Positions 1 to 11,493 of a stretch of 64,000 nt of DNA are shown here, one piece after another. This DNA is from Isoetes taiwanensis. Its lineage: Eukaryota > Streptophyta > Lycopodiopsida > Isoetales > Isoetaceae. Every line of letters begins with the position of its first letter. Positions within the stretch are counted from its first letter, which is position 1. Below the pieces are notes generated by a model. It had not been told where the DNA came from. It searched no databases and saw only the letters and a list, made by a program, of their open reading frames with translations. A program made the translations under genes and the position numbers. The stretch is taken from positions 248,001 through 312,000 of the forward strand of contig JAJEKV010000136.1 of NCBI GenBank assembly GCA_021234155.1. The letters run 5' to 3'.

Positions 1-1464
1 TTAGGAAGTGGCAATGGGTGCACATCTAAGTTATATGCTTAACCTAGATAACCTTAGGATAAGGCCCTTTTCCACATGGCCTTATCCTATTGGGCAACCG
101 CCACACGGCCTCACCCCATTGGTGCCACGTGGCATCCCATGTGGACCCTAACTTATACTAGCCTAAACCCTAACCCTAGACCTCTTTCCTGGCCCTAGCA
201 CCCTGAGACTCATCTACGCACTCGAAACTCCATTTCGAGCACCGTTTGCTGTGGCATAGTCTAGTGCAGCAGCCCCCGGAGTGTGGAGCAAGTGCATCTT
301 CGACCAATTCGAAGACCATGGAGACGCCAGGATTGGGAGGGAGTGCTTCTGGAGCAGGTATGTAGAGTAGTGCTCTTGGTAGATCATCTGGAAGTTAGCA
401 CTCCAGATGGGTTAGTATTTCGTAGCTAGAGTAGAGCCATCCTAGAACCCTTATTCAACATCTTGAACCCTAATCAAGGAACCCTAACTGTAAGATATGT
501 ATGATTAGGTTAAGATGTTCTTATGATGATTATCATGATATGATGTTATGTGATGTTGGTTGATCATGTTTGCTCCTCTTGTATTGGGAAGGGGGGTAGA
601 GACCTAGTAGCCATTACGTAGTATGCTCCTAGTTAGACCCCTTAGTTCCTATTATATGCGGCCTGTGCATAAGAGCCCACCGGGCTTCAGGGGCTATGAT
701 GTGACTCAGCACTACACAACGGGGCTAGAGGCAATACGGAGGGAGGATCCCTGCTGAGCGTGGCTACTGGGGATCCCATAGCGGGTTAGGCCTATGGTCG
801 GTCACCTTTGTGTGGGCCGGGCATGGGTCTGACACCTCATGGGGCAATGGTGTCGCCCTGCCTCTCAGGAGTTGCAAGTGTCGGCTTGGCTCCTGTTTTG
901 GGGGGTTAAGTCGGGTGTCGCCACGATTCTCTAGCCGCCCGTGAAACCTCTAGACCCCACCCTTCCTACCTCGACGGACCGGGGAGATGCAACCTGGAGC
1001 AGTTCGGATGGGTGACACCATGGGATTGCGTATCCGGAAGGCTAGAGTCATGCCAGAGCCCGACCTAGCTCATTCTACAAAGTATGCACAGGAGGGGCGG
1101 ATGGAGTGGTCAACCCTAGCCATTGTCTATAGCCAGCCCCGCCATTGTTATGACTCGGTCTGCTCTATCTTGAGGCCTAGCCAGTCAGTCATCCTCCATA
1201 TTCTTTGTAGATATGGATGTGTGGATGTGCTACCCTTCGAGGTAGCATGATGTGTTGTATTGCTAGTTCTGACGTTGTTTATGCTTCCGCTGTGATAGGA
1301 GCCCATAGGGAAAGGGCGCGCAAGACACCTTCGTGTCCCCTTCCCGCACTAAGGTCGTCCCAGAGTGCGGGATAGATGGAGGGCCCGCGCGGTCGAAGGA
1401 CCGTATGGGGGATTTCCTACGGAGTGTACGGCCGGGCGCCGTATATTTAGTAGGGAGCGTCACA
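1..1464 (+). repeat. LTR of a Ty3/gypsy-type element, left end outside window
   Basis: This stretch ends in GGGAGCGTCACA at 1464, the same terminus as the LTRs at 44800 and 35501. It shares blocks with them in the same order: a GGGTAGAGACC block near 590-605, a TATGCTCCTAG block near 622, a GGCGGATGGAGTGG block near 1096-1110 and GCTTCCGC near 1283. It is a diverged family, not a copy of the 25908 LTR. No primer binding site follows 1464, so it is either a 3' LTR or a solo LTR in plus orientation. It interrupts the RNase H reading frame of the minus-strand element that starts at 1465. The short open frames inside it (987-1250, 1263-1469) have no protein-like features. Confidence 0.75.
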
Positions 1465-2469
1465 AGCACCTTCAGATAGATGTGACATGAGAGTATCCCT
1501 GCACAAAGAATCAGTCACCCAATTCTGCTCTCTTGGGATGTGAGTGATCTTCCAAGAGGCAAAATTGGCAAGCACTCCCATTATCTGATCTCTGAGCACC
1601 TCCACGTCAGTATTCTTGGTCTAATATTCACCACTAACTTGTCTACATAATAGCTGAGAATATCCAAAGATATGTATGCCAGAAACGTTCATTGCTCTAG
1701 CTTCTTGGAGACCTGGAACTAAGGCTTTGTATTCTGCAACATTAGAGGTTTCTTGAGGAAAGATTCTACCTACTTTAGCCAAAAGTTTACTTGAAGAGTC
1801 CTTTAGTATAGCTGCAGATGTTATGTTCAACTTCTTTGAGATACCTCCATCAAACCACAAGAGGTCTTCCTTGAGAGAGGCCACACACTCCACATCCAAA
1901 GGAATAATATCACATTTTTTTGGTTTAGCAGCTGCACATCTATAAGATCCCAAAGGTTCTTCCATTAGTAGCTCTTTAGTGAAATGTACCTCTTCTTTGA
2001 CACCATAAGGGCCATCTTGATTGTAAATGGTAGCTACTTGAGAGCTGTTTGAGATGATGCAGATTCCTTGGGACCAAACTGGCCTGGCATCAACTGTAGC
2101 CATCCACCTTCTCCCAAGTAGGAGGTCATAGATATCTGTATCCTCTCCTAGGTCCTTAAAAGCAACAACAATAAAGTTAGCAGCCATAATTATACCCTCA
2201 GTGTTGATTGGGACCTTGGTTACAATTCCAATAGGTGCTATCTTAGCATTGTAAAAATATTTCAACAAAACAGAAGCTTTCTTATTTATTTGAAATTCAC
2301 ACTTCTTCATAACATGGTAAGGCACGATGTTCAAGGGAGATCCACCATCCAGCAAGACATTGGAGAATGAATAACCTCCCAAGGTGGCTGAACACATGAA
2401 TGCCCCTGGATCTTCTTCATTTTGATCCAAAATAATGTTAATAGCTTCAGGAAAGTTCACACAAGCCAC
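1465..2469 (-). pseudogene. Ty3/gypsy protease joined directly to RNase H, no RT
   Basis: Read on the minus strand from about 2469. An aspartic protease core is visible with the active-site triad as DGGS (motif LLDGGSPLNIV, about residues 39-49 of the open frame) and a later LLLGRRW flap/helix motif. About 100 residues later comes an RNase H domain: first catalytic Asp in FDGG, then a VAEYKAL helix and a GYSQLL stretch where GDSQL is usual. The frame is stopped by TAG at 1621 but protein-like sequence continues to 1465 (motif HIPREQN, typical of the RNase H C-terminus), where the LTR ending at 1464 cuts it. A reverse transcriptase between protease and RNase H is missing. The RNase H resembles the extra RNase H of Tat-type elements; that placement is inference. 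Confidence 0.7.
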
Positions 2470-2733
2470 TTATTCATTAGTAAAAGTTTGCTGCAACAAC
2501 CTCTTCCTATAACTAGATGCAATTTTCAATAATGTAAAGAGATCTACACTTACTTTGGAGTCATCAAGGTCTTGGTCCTTTTTACCATATTTTGTTGAGG
2601 AGATGGAGCTATTTCTTGAAGAGGAGGCTCCATAGCAGGTATTGGTGATGCTGCTGGCACTTTATGAGCTCCTGGTACATGCCTACTTGATTCAGCAAGT
2701 TTGTTAGCTTCATGCATACCTCTGGTCTGCACC

Positions 2734-3390
2734 CTTGATCACCACATTGTCTATTTTCAGAAGGTGGTCAATATGGACGATGCTCGTCTCCCTAAACTAG
2801 CTTATATCATGGCAATGGGGCCGCAGCGCCTCAAGGCCTGCTGGAGGGAAAAGAGAGCTCAATGGATGGCTAGATGGAATGTGCAGGAGCACAGGTGCAT
2901 ACAGGTGCAAACAGAGGCAGATCGCCATAGCTTGAGGCAATATCTTGACGCTTGCTTCCTCAGCAAGCTTTGGGATGCCAATGCCCTTGAACATGTCAAG
3001 ACAGCACACTACCAGCGCCACATAAATCCCACATTGGAACGAGGCCCGCAATGCTACCTGCGTACCCACTTGCCCATGAAAAGGCGCAGACTCATTGCCT
3101 CCATTCGCACAGGGGCACATCATCTTCAAATTGAGACGGGCAGATGGATTGGTGAGCCACGCCAGGACAGGCTCTGTCAATGCTGCCAAATGGGAGTCAT
3201 TGAGGATGAATCTCATACCCTTCAAAGTTGCCCAGCATATGATCAAATTCGGATGCGCTATGCTGAGTTGGTCAGGCCTGGCCAGCCGTTACATGTGACA
3301 TTGAGCACAGCATCCGTACGGGTGCTGGGATCATATTTTCAGGAGGTTATGGACATGCGAGATCAGCTATGTCCTCGGGCACACACTTGA
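2734..3390 (+). pseudogene. LINE ORF2 C-terminal part with zinc finger
   Basis: About 218 codons remain, starting after the reverse transcriptase domain. The segment contains the post-RT helical region and a terminal Cys-His finger (CQCC, then H and C in ESHTLQSC), the zf-RVT-type finger typical of plant LINE ORF2 proteins. The frame is open to its stop at 3390. It is 5'-truncated by incomplete reverse transcription, so it cannot encode an active enzyme. Its origin is the same family as the split LINE at 43770-59665. Confidence 0.7.
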
Positions 3391-3449
3391 TATGTATATA
3401 TACATTGATGTATACTTGTACAGTTTGACAACATTCTTATTACTGCCAC

Positions 3450-3493
3450 GGTTTTTCCCTCGAAAACCCTTCGGGGCGGGGTTTTTTAACCCG
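3450..3493 (+). other. LINE 3'-terminal paired stem-loops
   Basis: Near the 3' end of the LINE the sequence GGTTTT, a short loop and GAAAACC can form one hairpin, while AAAACCC and GGGGTTTT downstream can form a second that uses part of the same strand. The other LINE copy keeps both stems although its loop bases differ. Conserved 3' hairpins of LINE RNA are in several families the binding site for the reverse transcriptase; that function is inferred here. Confidence 0.5.
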
Positions 3494-3606
3494 GACAGTA
3501 ATAAGTTTGCTGCGCTCCTTATGGGTCCCATAGGTTGATTGGCCTCAGTGGACGATAAAATATCATTCTTATTCTTATTCTTCTCAACTTGTGGTACCTC
3601 TGTAGC

Positions 3607-4646
3607 CTATATAAACCTTATGGAAGAAGTAGAAGGTTCAACAAATCTCACATGTGGACTTGATTCTTGTTTCTTATCTCTTTCTTGTTTAGCAAAGTAC
3701 TCTTTAACATCACACTTCAAATCAGTATGACCAACTTTCTTGCAAAAAGCACAAATTGGACACTCCTTACCAAAGTGTCCTTTCCTATTACACTTAGGAC
3801 ACACTCTCCAATAGCAAACATCAGCTGGATGTGAAGTTCTATTACAATGAATGCATTATGGAAAAGCTCTACTTGCTCTAGATGTTTTAAGCTCAACAAA
3901 TTGTTTAGTTACCTCATCCAATGCCTCTGTTACCTTTGAGAGGTCTGATTTGACCTCTGAAATCTTAGCATCAGCCTCTTCATCCCTGATTTTCTTCTCT
4001 TTGTGCACAGCATAGATTGGGACAGAATGATGAGGTTCATAAGGGCCATCAGTGGCATCAGGATAGAAGGATCATGATTATAAATATTATGCTTCTCTGG
4101 TAGGATAGAAAGCATCTTACAAAGTTCAGTTGTCTTGGCAAAGACCTTATAGATAGAATCAAAACCTTTAGCAGCTTGAATCTTCACGAGTTTCCTTTGG
4201 ATTTATGGTCTAGTTGATAGGCCCTTGATAAAGGATAAAACTAGAAAGAGTGTAGGGATGGTAACTTGGCATATTTGGCATCTGCTCATGAAGGTACTAA
4301 ATGTCTCTTTGTATTGACTCACACTTTCCCCTGCATATATGGAAAAAGAATGCAACTCATTAAAAAGATTTTGAGGTGCAGCCAGCTTACCAAATCTGTC
4401 CAGAAACTTGGCAATGAGATCATCCCATGTACTGGTTCCCTTGAATTTCTCATAAGTTAACCAAGCTCCAGCCTCATCATCTTCTTTGAAGCATTTCTCA
4501 AATTCTGACATCTTACAGCCTTTCTTGAATCTATAGTCTCTGTAATACTGCTCAAGCAAAGGAACTGGAACATTCAACTCAAATTGATAAGACATGCGTT
4601 GGAGCACACTAGAAGAGAGAATATGGTGTAAAGGCCTATCCCTCAT
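3607..4646 (-). pseudogene. Ty3/gypsy gag with three zinc knuckles
   Basis: Minus strand. The first part (4646-4203) has a Retrotrans_gag-type capsid core: AGAWLTYEKF, WDDLIAKFLDRFG, a leucine-rich helix and GESVSQYKETF. A frame change near 4200 and another near 4060 lead into a charged coiled-coil-like segment (KISEVKSDLSKVTEALDEV). After it come three consecutive CCHC knuckles: CIHCNRTSHPADVC, CPKCNRKGHFGKEC and CAFCKKVGHTDLKC, each with C-X2-C-X4-H-X4-C spacing. An in-frame stop lies before the first knuckle. It belongs to the same element as the protease/RNase H piece at 1465-2469; the LINE at 2731-3515 separates them. It is a decayed coat-protein gene, not an active one. Confidence 0.75.
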
Positions 4647-6561
4647 GAGTTCTGATGTCTCTGGTTCCTCCTAGTGTTCTTGTTCTGTTGGAATGCCAAT
4701 CCGAGTTTTAGCTCAAACTGGGGTTAAAACCTCCAGATCACTTAAGATGATTAGTCTGTGCAAGAAAATTCCAAGAAAATAACTCGGAACCTCAAATTTT
4801 CATACCTTTTCCATTTCTGGAAAATGGGACCTTCACTCAAGCTGATGTAACAAGCAGAGATGGATTGGTTCTTCAGGTCAAAAGATTGAGTTTTGCACAA
4901 CAAAGTATAGGGAATCTAGTGGAACAATTTGTGACCAAGTCAGAGCTCAGATTTGGGAGATATTCAAGTTCAAAGTTGGATCCAAAATTGGTCAATGAAA
5001 GTCAACTGCCAAACCAGAACTCAGAATTTTAGTTTTGGAGTTGTTGATGTCTTTTTTGAAAAATTCAAAAGCCAATAGGTGCAAAAAAGTCTGCAAGGAT
5101 ATGGCAGATGATCAAAATGTGATTTGGAGCACAAAAAGTAGGATCTGTACTCGATTTTTTGAAAGTATAGTCAAGAACATGAAAAATAACAAGCTCAAAT
5201 TTGTAACTTGAGCTACAAGTGGTATTTTTTGGATTTTTCAAGACACACAGGTTCAAAATATTGCAAGTATTGATAGCAACACGTTCAAAACCAATTTGGA
5301 ATAACTGGGAATTTTTTGCAAATTGTTTTGTGATAAAAAAAAGTGCAAGAGATTGTATCAGGCTTAAACTTGGAAACCAATTTTCATTGATATAAAATCA
5401 TAGGAGTCACAATAATGTCAAATAAGAGTATTTCAACACATAAGGAGTGATAAAGTAGCAATCATATATCATCAAGAAATTTTAGAAGCAATTCCAACTA
5501 GATCTTGCAAATCCAGTTGTTCAAAATTGATCCCCTCGTTTTTAAAATCTAGTTTGAACGGTTTCAGAATCTTAGCCTTAAATTTTGGGTTTGTTACGTT
5601 CCTAATGAGCTGCCATCCAGATTTTTAAGGTTCTTCAGTGGTTTCGCACGATACGGTCCCAATAATTTTCACATATAAGTCTCGTATTTGTACTGTATAA
5701 AAGATATTTTGGGACTTTTTCAATGGTTCTGGGTAAAGCCATAAAGATTAAATTAGACTCTACTATTTTTGAACCTTAGGACCATGGTGGTGCAATCTAT
5801 AACCTACGTTTTTGCTAATGGCACAATCTCTTGGATACTCGCACAACATGAATGAGCAACCTTTAATGACGGGCAAGAATTTGTTTAAGACTTGGAACCA
5901 TAGAAAATCTTGCACTCAAAGATGAATAGAGGGGCCTTTGTATAATAAAGGAAATTGAATGGCGACTGGAATATGAAGTAAGCTGGTTATGGCAAAATAA
6001 AAACCCTTTGGACAAATTGTGAAGGTGGCAATATAAGTATAACAAAGGCATAGTAACAAACAAAAGGGGAGTGAAAGCAAAAAAGAAAGGCTTAGCGAAA
6101 TTGTCATGGGGTAGTTTGGCAAAGAGTAGACATGGTGGAGATGGAAATAGGCTAAGGTCAAAAAAAGGAAAATGATGACTAGGCAAAAATTCAAAGGAGG
6201 AAGGGGGCAATAGCTAAAATCCTTGAACCATGTATAAAGGGGTCTTCCAAACTTTATCTTCCAAACTTCAAACAAGTATCTTCCAAACTCTAAAACCCAG
6301 ATTCTTCTAGAGCATGTCCTTGACTTAACATTTAACCTCAAATAAAGTACCTCCAATGGAGTTTGGCCTTGAACGCTTGTGTTGACTTTGATAATAGCTC
6401 CTTTTGACTTTCATACCAATGTTGACTACCAAGGTCTTCAAACTAGACTTCAAAGGGGATTTGACCAATTTGACTATCAGGATCTCCCAAACTTCAACCT
6501 AGACTTCAAAGGTGAGTTAACCTAGTCCAAGTGCATAAACCAAAAGTTAGTATGTTGCCCT
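4647..6561. other. Non-coding stretch upstream of gag
   Basis: AT-rich sequence with no protein-like frame that I can support. It probably includes the leader and possibly the 5' LTR of the minus-strand Ty3 remnant, but I could find neither a primer binding site nor a matching LTR partner. Between about 6370 and 6540 there are several TTGAC/GTCAA motifs in a CAAACTT-rich setting. Confidence 0.4.
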
Positions 6562-7634
6562 TTGGGGGCAACACATGATGTGGACATGAACCATTATCAA
6601 GAAAAATCCTTTAGATTACCTTGCAGGTGTTTGGAAGATGATGACGTTCTTACATACAAACAACTTCTCAGGCATCTACCCGAGGTTGAGTGTAGTCCTG
6701 ATCCTGCAAAGCCTGCTAAAAGGTTTGCTTTTATGCAGGTATGCATTTTCATTTGCTAGTTTTTCCTTTTGTAGTGTATTACATTAATTTTTATTGTTTT
6801 AGGTAATCTTTTCTCTAAGGAATCAGTCTGGTATAACTCTAAGCTCAGGGTTAGTGATTAGACATTGGCGCGCTGGGTGAAATACATGATGAAGACAATT
6901 GGAATCGATGGAAATTTTTCTGGAAAATCAGGGAGGACAAGTGTGATTAGTAGGATGGTTAGGGCTGGTATTCCAGACGCTGTTGGAATGCAGATTACTG
7001 AGCAAAGGATGACTGAAGCATATCATAATAAATTTTTCATTGCTTTTTCATTCAATTGTTTTTGTTTTTTTTCGTTTACTTGTTGATTTATAATTGTTTG
7101 TTGCAATGTAGATATGACAAGAATGTGAAACTCCGGACGAAGTATACAATGTCTGTGGCTAGTAGGCCATTTGATGATTCTGGGAATAGGCGAATATTTG
7201 AGGATGTGTACAAGGAAGAATTGAAGCGACGAGATGAGTGTGAGAAATATGGAAGTGCAACTGCAGTTGCATTGGTTGATGTAGAAGATGAAAGCGTAGC
7301 AACAGACATGCTATATGATTATAGGCTGTGTTCCATAGAGGTTGATTGTGCTGAGGATGTGGAATCTGGTAAGAAATCTGATAAAGATTCTATTTCTGAA
7401 CTTACAAGTCGTAGAGTGCAAGTTCTAGATTTGAAGAATAGGAGTCTGGAACAGATTGTAGACGCTACATACTTTGATGTTGATGAAGTTGAGCTAGCGA
7501 AGTGTCCGATAGCTCGCAAGGCTTTGAATCTAAATATATTCTGTAGGTACAAACATCTATGGTGGTTCATTCAGCAACCGCACCCTCACAGCTTCTGCTG
7601 CACTTGCGGAAGAATTTCAAGCGTTTATGGTTGA
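6562..7634 (+). pseudogene. Crypton/DUF3504-like tyrosine recombinase remnant
   Basis: Three exon-like pieces are separated by plausible GT-AG introns: about 6562-6739 (ends CAG before GTATGC), about 6804-7053, and from about 7112 (after TTGCAATGTAG). The middle piece carries VWYNSK, then KSGRTS, AGIPDAV and a TEQRMTEAYH segment, followed after the intron by YDKNVKL. This order matches the C-terminal half of tyrosine recombinases of the Crypton/DUF3504 type, where N-H-S-G-R, G-H-K/R and a Tyr supply catalysis. Here the HxxR histidine is Lys and the GHR histidine is replaced (EQR), while the Tyr remains. A TAG stop lies in the middle piece before TLARWV. The last exon continues into an acidic tail with no recognised domain. 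I read it as a dead domesticated or transposon-derived gene. Confidence 0.5.
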
Positions 7635-7864
7635 GAAGAGATCCAAGATGCATAATTCTGTGAATGTTTCTGCTATGAATCTAGTTTTGAATGTAATGTT
7701 TCTGCTATGTTCAATGTATCTGAATAGACTTGAAGAGTTCAATGCAAAAGATGTGGAATTCTGTCTAATATTTCATTGAATGAATTGTGTCTAATATCTC
7801 ATTGAATGTTATAACTATATTTGAATAATATGGGATTAAGAAAGGACTGAAAAACATACCTCCA

Positions 7865-7946
7865 AGAAATGACTGAAAATGACCTTCAAGGATCATTGAT
7901 TCTTGAGAAATGACTGAAAATGGCCTGCAAGAATCATTGATTCTTG
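7865..7946. repeat. 41-bp tandem duplication
   Basis: Two adjacent copies of a 41-bp unit (7865-7905 and 7906-7946) beginning AGAAATGACTGAAAATG and ending GATTCTTG, differing at three or four positions. No function is apparent. Confidence 0.85.
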
Positions 7947-8819
7947 GAAAGAATTTGTGCCAAGTGGCATACAGGGATTGGCGGATGGAGCAGAAAATGC
8001 CCCACGCAAATTTTACGTAAACAAAAGGGTTGTTCGTACTTTTTCCGTACACAGTAGGTTTCCCAATGAGTTTTTGGGGATTTTGTTTTTGTTTTTTAAA
8101 GGGAAATGGTGTCAGCTGTCAGATGCTTCTTGTTTTTGCAATGGTTTGTTATTGGATGATGGGATTTGGAGGCAGCGAACCATGATGTTTTTGGAAAGCC
8201 CCTTTCCTAAGCATCCCGGATCTGTTGGATCCCGTGGCAAACATCTTCCGGATCCAGTTTTGGGCTCATGCACAGGCTCCCGGATCCGGTTTTGGGCTTG
8301 TTTGCTTGTTTCTTGTGCACCATGGCCAACTTTGAATTCTAAAAAGCATCTTGCTCTCTCTGGCTTCTCTCGCAATTTCGGTTTGCCCTTGCGAATTGGT
8401 GTTGTTTTATATGTTTCTTGTATGGGTTCTATGTGCTCTTGCTTTTCTTCTTTGGTCTATTTGATGCTTCAACCCTGACCAGATTTGATTCTGGATCAAG
8501 ATCAGTGTGTTTTCGGATCAGGGGTTTCTCTCGTCTCTGTTGACTTTCCACAGTTCTTTGCTCGAATCTCTCCGCTGCGCTGTTGCTTCTTTGTCACGTG
8601 TACGGTCCATGTTTTTTCCCGAGGAGGAGACGATGGTTCAGTCAACGGCTCTAGGTTTTTTAATTAAAAGAAAAACCGATTAGAGTAGAGAGACCGTGGG
8701 CAAACCCTAAGGGAAATGAATTCATTTAGCTAAACCTCAACCGAAGTGTCGCCACCCGTTAGTTGGTTACATTGTCCTTGCTAGCTATTGGACCCTAGGG
8801 ATAGACATGTGATTTCGAC

Positions 8820-11493
8820 ATGGGAAGAGCAGATCAGCCTCCAAAACGTCGGGGTAAATCTACGGCGATTCAGGACGAAGAAAGTTGTAGGTTAAAGTTT
8901 TCTTCCGGCGAATGCTCCACAAGTTTGATGCAAACAACCGAAAACTCTGTCTCATTTCAGGGTTATGAACCCTCATCAAGTTCGCACTGCACAACGGTAA
9001 ATCGCTTCCAGACTTCAGAATCTGATGCACTCACAGCTTTCAATTGTTGGCGAACTTATCTTCTCAAGGTATTTTCCTTTTATGTATCTGCTGCATTTTT
9101 TGAAATTCGCTGGTTAGCTGAACCGCTGCTATATGTTTGCTGTGGGGTTTACCATAGCCACAAAATTCCTATAAGAGTACAAGAAATACATAAACAAGTC
9201 AAGTAAGAACATATGTTATAGCATATACATAGAGGGATGATTAATCAGTCCAGCTGCTGCATACTGATATATGGCCTCAGCAAGCTCTGGATACTGAGGC
9301 CGTGGTATAGCTCAGGGGAGATTGGTCTTGCATCGGGCTTTATGCATTTGCCTCTACACATGCAAGGACAAGTATCAATTCACTTTGCATGAAGGTCAGG
9401 TAGATTGTCGATCTCCAAAAGTGTTGTGCATTGGATGGAAATAGTGACCTGCTTGTCAGAGGTGCCCATACGAATTATTGCAATTATCTTAACCAATTCC
9501 ACTGGTATCTTGGACATGTGTGCACTTGATTTAAAGGTCCAGTCATACCTTCATACATTATAGAAGAATTTTCTCTTTCACAATCAGGCACAGATGTAGT
9601 CTCATCCCATAACGTGCCACCAAATTTCTGATATGAATATCGGTGAAATGTGGAAGAGCTTAACTGTAGGTTGATTATTGCAGAAAAGTTACAGGAATAA
9701 GCTGAATGAAGCAACCAAAGAAGCTTGTAAAGATAAAACCTCCATGGCAAAGTTTGAAAATAGTCAAGCACGAAAGGGCAGAGTATTGGCCAATGTGATT
9801 GTTGATTCTGCTTATTTAGATGATTATCGATCTCAAAGCAGCGAAGATGTAAGCTAGCATTTACTATTTTACGTTACAAAGTTGATTGTTGTGTGGCTTG
9901 TAATTAAGGCTGTCCCTCTCAACCTTTAAAAATGAAATAAAAAATTAACATCTGCTAGATTTAAATCTTGCAAATATCGTCTTCACATTGGAATTCTACA
10001 CCCCAAGCATAACGTCAGCAGCATCATGATGCGTTGCAATGTATGTAGTACTGTTCAACATGATGAGTCTATGAATTTGTAATAAAATTGGAATTTAAGC
10101 ATTCTTTGCTGCATTTTTTTATGGGGAAAAGCATTTCCTGCGGCATTCTTACATATCTTTCCATCTCGAGCGAATGTGTCTGTTGTTCCCTCGCCTGGTT
10201 TGTTTATTGGGACTGGGTGTTGGGGTGGCAAAGAAATTTCAATATTTAGGATCTTGGGCTGTTTGCTTTTGATTGCATCTCATCCATAGTTCTATGCTAA
10301 CTTACAGGCTTTAACAGAGTTAGAAGAACATGGTGCAGGTGAGGCAACTACTATGCCGGAGCTTCCACGAAAGGTTGGCCACACTAACAATTTGGCAGAA
10401 AGCAGACAAATAGTTGAAATTACTGAAAGCAAGTCGAGCAATCACAGGGGATCGGTGGAGAATGACAGCAAGTCATTATTAAAAAGCAAATCCACAGATG
10501 TTGCAAAATATGTGGCATGGAAATGGCGGTGGGTAGTAGCAACTGCAAAGGCACAGAGGCTAGCTGAAGAACTTGAGGGTCTGAAGCAGGGATGTAAGAT
10601 CCAACCAAGTGATCATGTGTCATCGGAGCAAGGTCCTCATTTCATGAGGTCACTGAGAACTTCATTGGAAAAGGAACTTGAGACAAGCTTGCCTGATATT
10701 AAATTATTGTCATTTGTGTTATCCTTTTGGCAGGTTTACTCTGCATTCACAAAGGGACAAAAGAGTCTAATTTTAAAGAGCTTTCTTCTTCATAAATTGA
10801 TAGCTCTTTTACCTAGATGGTTTATTGAAGCTGGCAAAAGGAATTTGTTATCGCATTTTTTCTTTAGATGGCATGCTTCTCTTGATAGACATTCATCCAT
10901 TCAAAACATGCAGACGAGCTATTCTTCCTTCTATGATGCTTTCCGTCATACTTGCTATCCTAAGTGTGTGAATTCTTGTCAAAGACATATCTCTGGAGAC
11001 AGCAGGGCACTTGCATGCAGTACAGCATTTCCACCACCTTATCCTGTAAAGATCCCAAGAGCTCGAACTAAAGTTTTTGATGCAAAAGCTGCTGTAGATA
11101 AAATGAAATCCCATGCATTTATACCTGAACATGGCAGATCGGATAAATCACAAATGCAAGTCATTAAGTGTGTAACTACAACGAATCCCGTACGAAATAA
11201 TCCAGGCATTCACAAGAAACTAGCAAATGGCAGTTTTTGTCTGCCTGATATGAGCAGCAACACATTCACATCAAATTCACTAAGGAAGTTGCAGGTTTGT
11301 GTTGTATGCACCTATTTAATTTCACATAGCAAAATTTGCATGGTGTTACTGATCATATTTTTATTTGATGTAGTTACAACTAGAGAAGGGGATCTATAAA
11401 ACTGGGCCTCTCTTGATTCAAGCCTTAGAAATGCTTCGGAACAAGGTCAGAGAACTAATTAATAAGATAATCTTTTCGTTGAAAGGAAATTAG
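8820..11493 (+). CDS. Unknown 506-aa protein with Sfi1-like Trp motifs
   Basis: Gene model from the sequence: exons 8820-9068, 9684-9848, 10308-11294 and 11374-11493. All three introns have GT-AG ends (CAAG/GTATTT, GAT/GTAAGC, GCAG/GTTTGT) and all joins are in phase 0, giving 506 codons plus TAG. The start ATG at 8820 is the first in frame. No catalytic domain is visible. Several helical segments have the pattern Leu...Phe-x-x-Trp: AFNCWRTYLLK near 75, AWKWRWVVAT near 205, LSFWQVYSAF near 279, LLPRWFIEA near 309 and FFFRWHASL near 326. These resemble centrin-binding Sfi1 repeats, though spacing is irregular (17 to 70 residues). The C-terminus after 340 is basic and low in order. If Sfi1-like, it would act at basal bodies or microtubule centres. 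The exon model is stronger than the functional guess. A further splice at 11445 is possible. Confidence 0.6.

Larger units (their letters stand above)
2731..3515 (+). mobile_element. 5'-truncated LINE (copy A)
   Basis: A plus-strand fragment of a non-LTR retrotransposon. It matches the C-terminal end of the LINE at 43770-44799 residue by residue (for example HHIVYFQKVV against HHIIYFQKVV), so the 5' border near 2731 comes from that comparison. The 3' end shares the terminal stem-loop region and the sequence up to AAGTTTGCTGC, after which the two copies diverge; no clear tail or target-site duplication is seen. It is inserted between the gag and protease parts of the minus-strand Ty3 remnant. 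Confidence 0.75.

Noticed and set aside
150-180. Telomere-like CCCTAA strings, also near 26190 and 35780
   Set aside because: One or two imperfect repeats inside LTRs, not a telomeric array.
987-1250. Open frame in the left LTR, with similar frames at 26707-26916 and 36305-36511
   Set aside because: They lie wholly inside LTRs, have no domain, and recur only because the LTRs are repeats.
8215-8305. Repeated CCGGATCC/GGATCCGG strings and an associated open frame 7957-8478
   Set aside because: Short palindromic repeats with no clear unit or coding signature; the frame crosses them without protein-like composition.
9300-9350. tRNA-like A box (TATAGCTCAGGGG)
   Set aside because: No B box or acceptor stem at the required distance.
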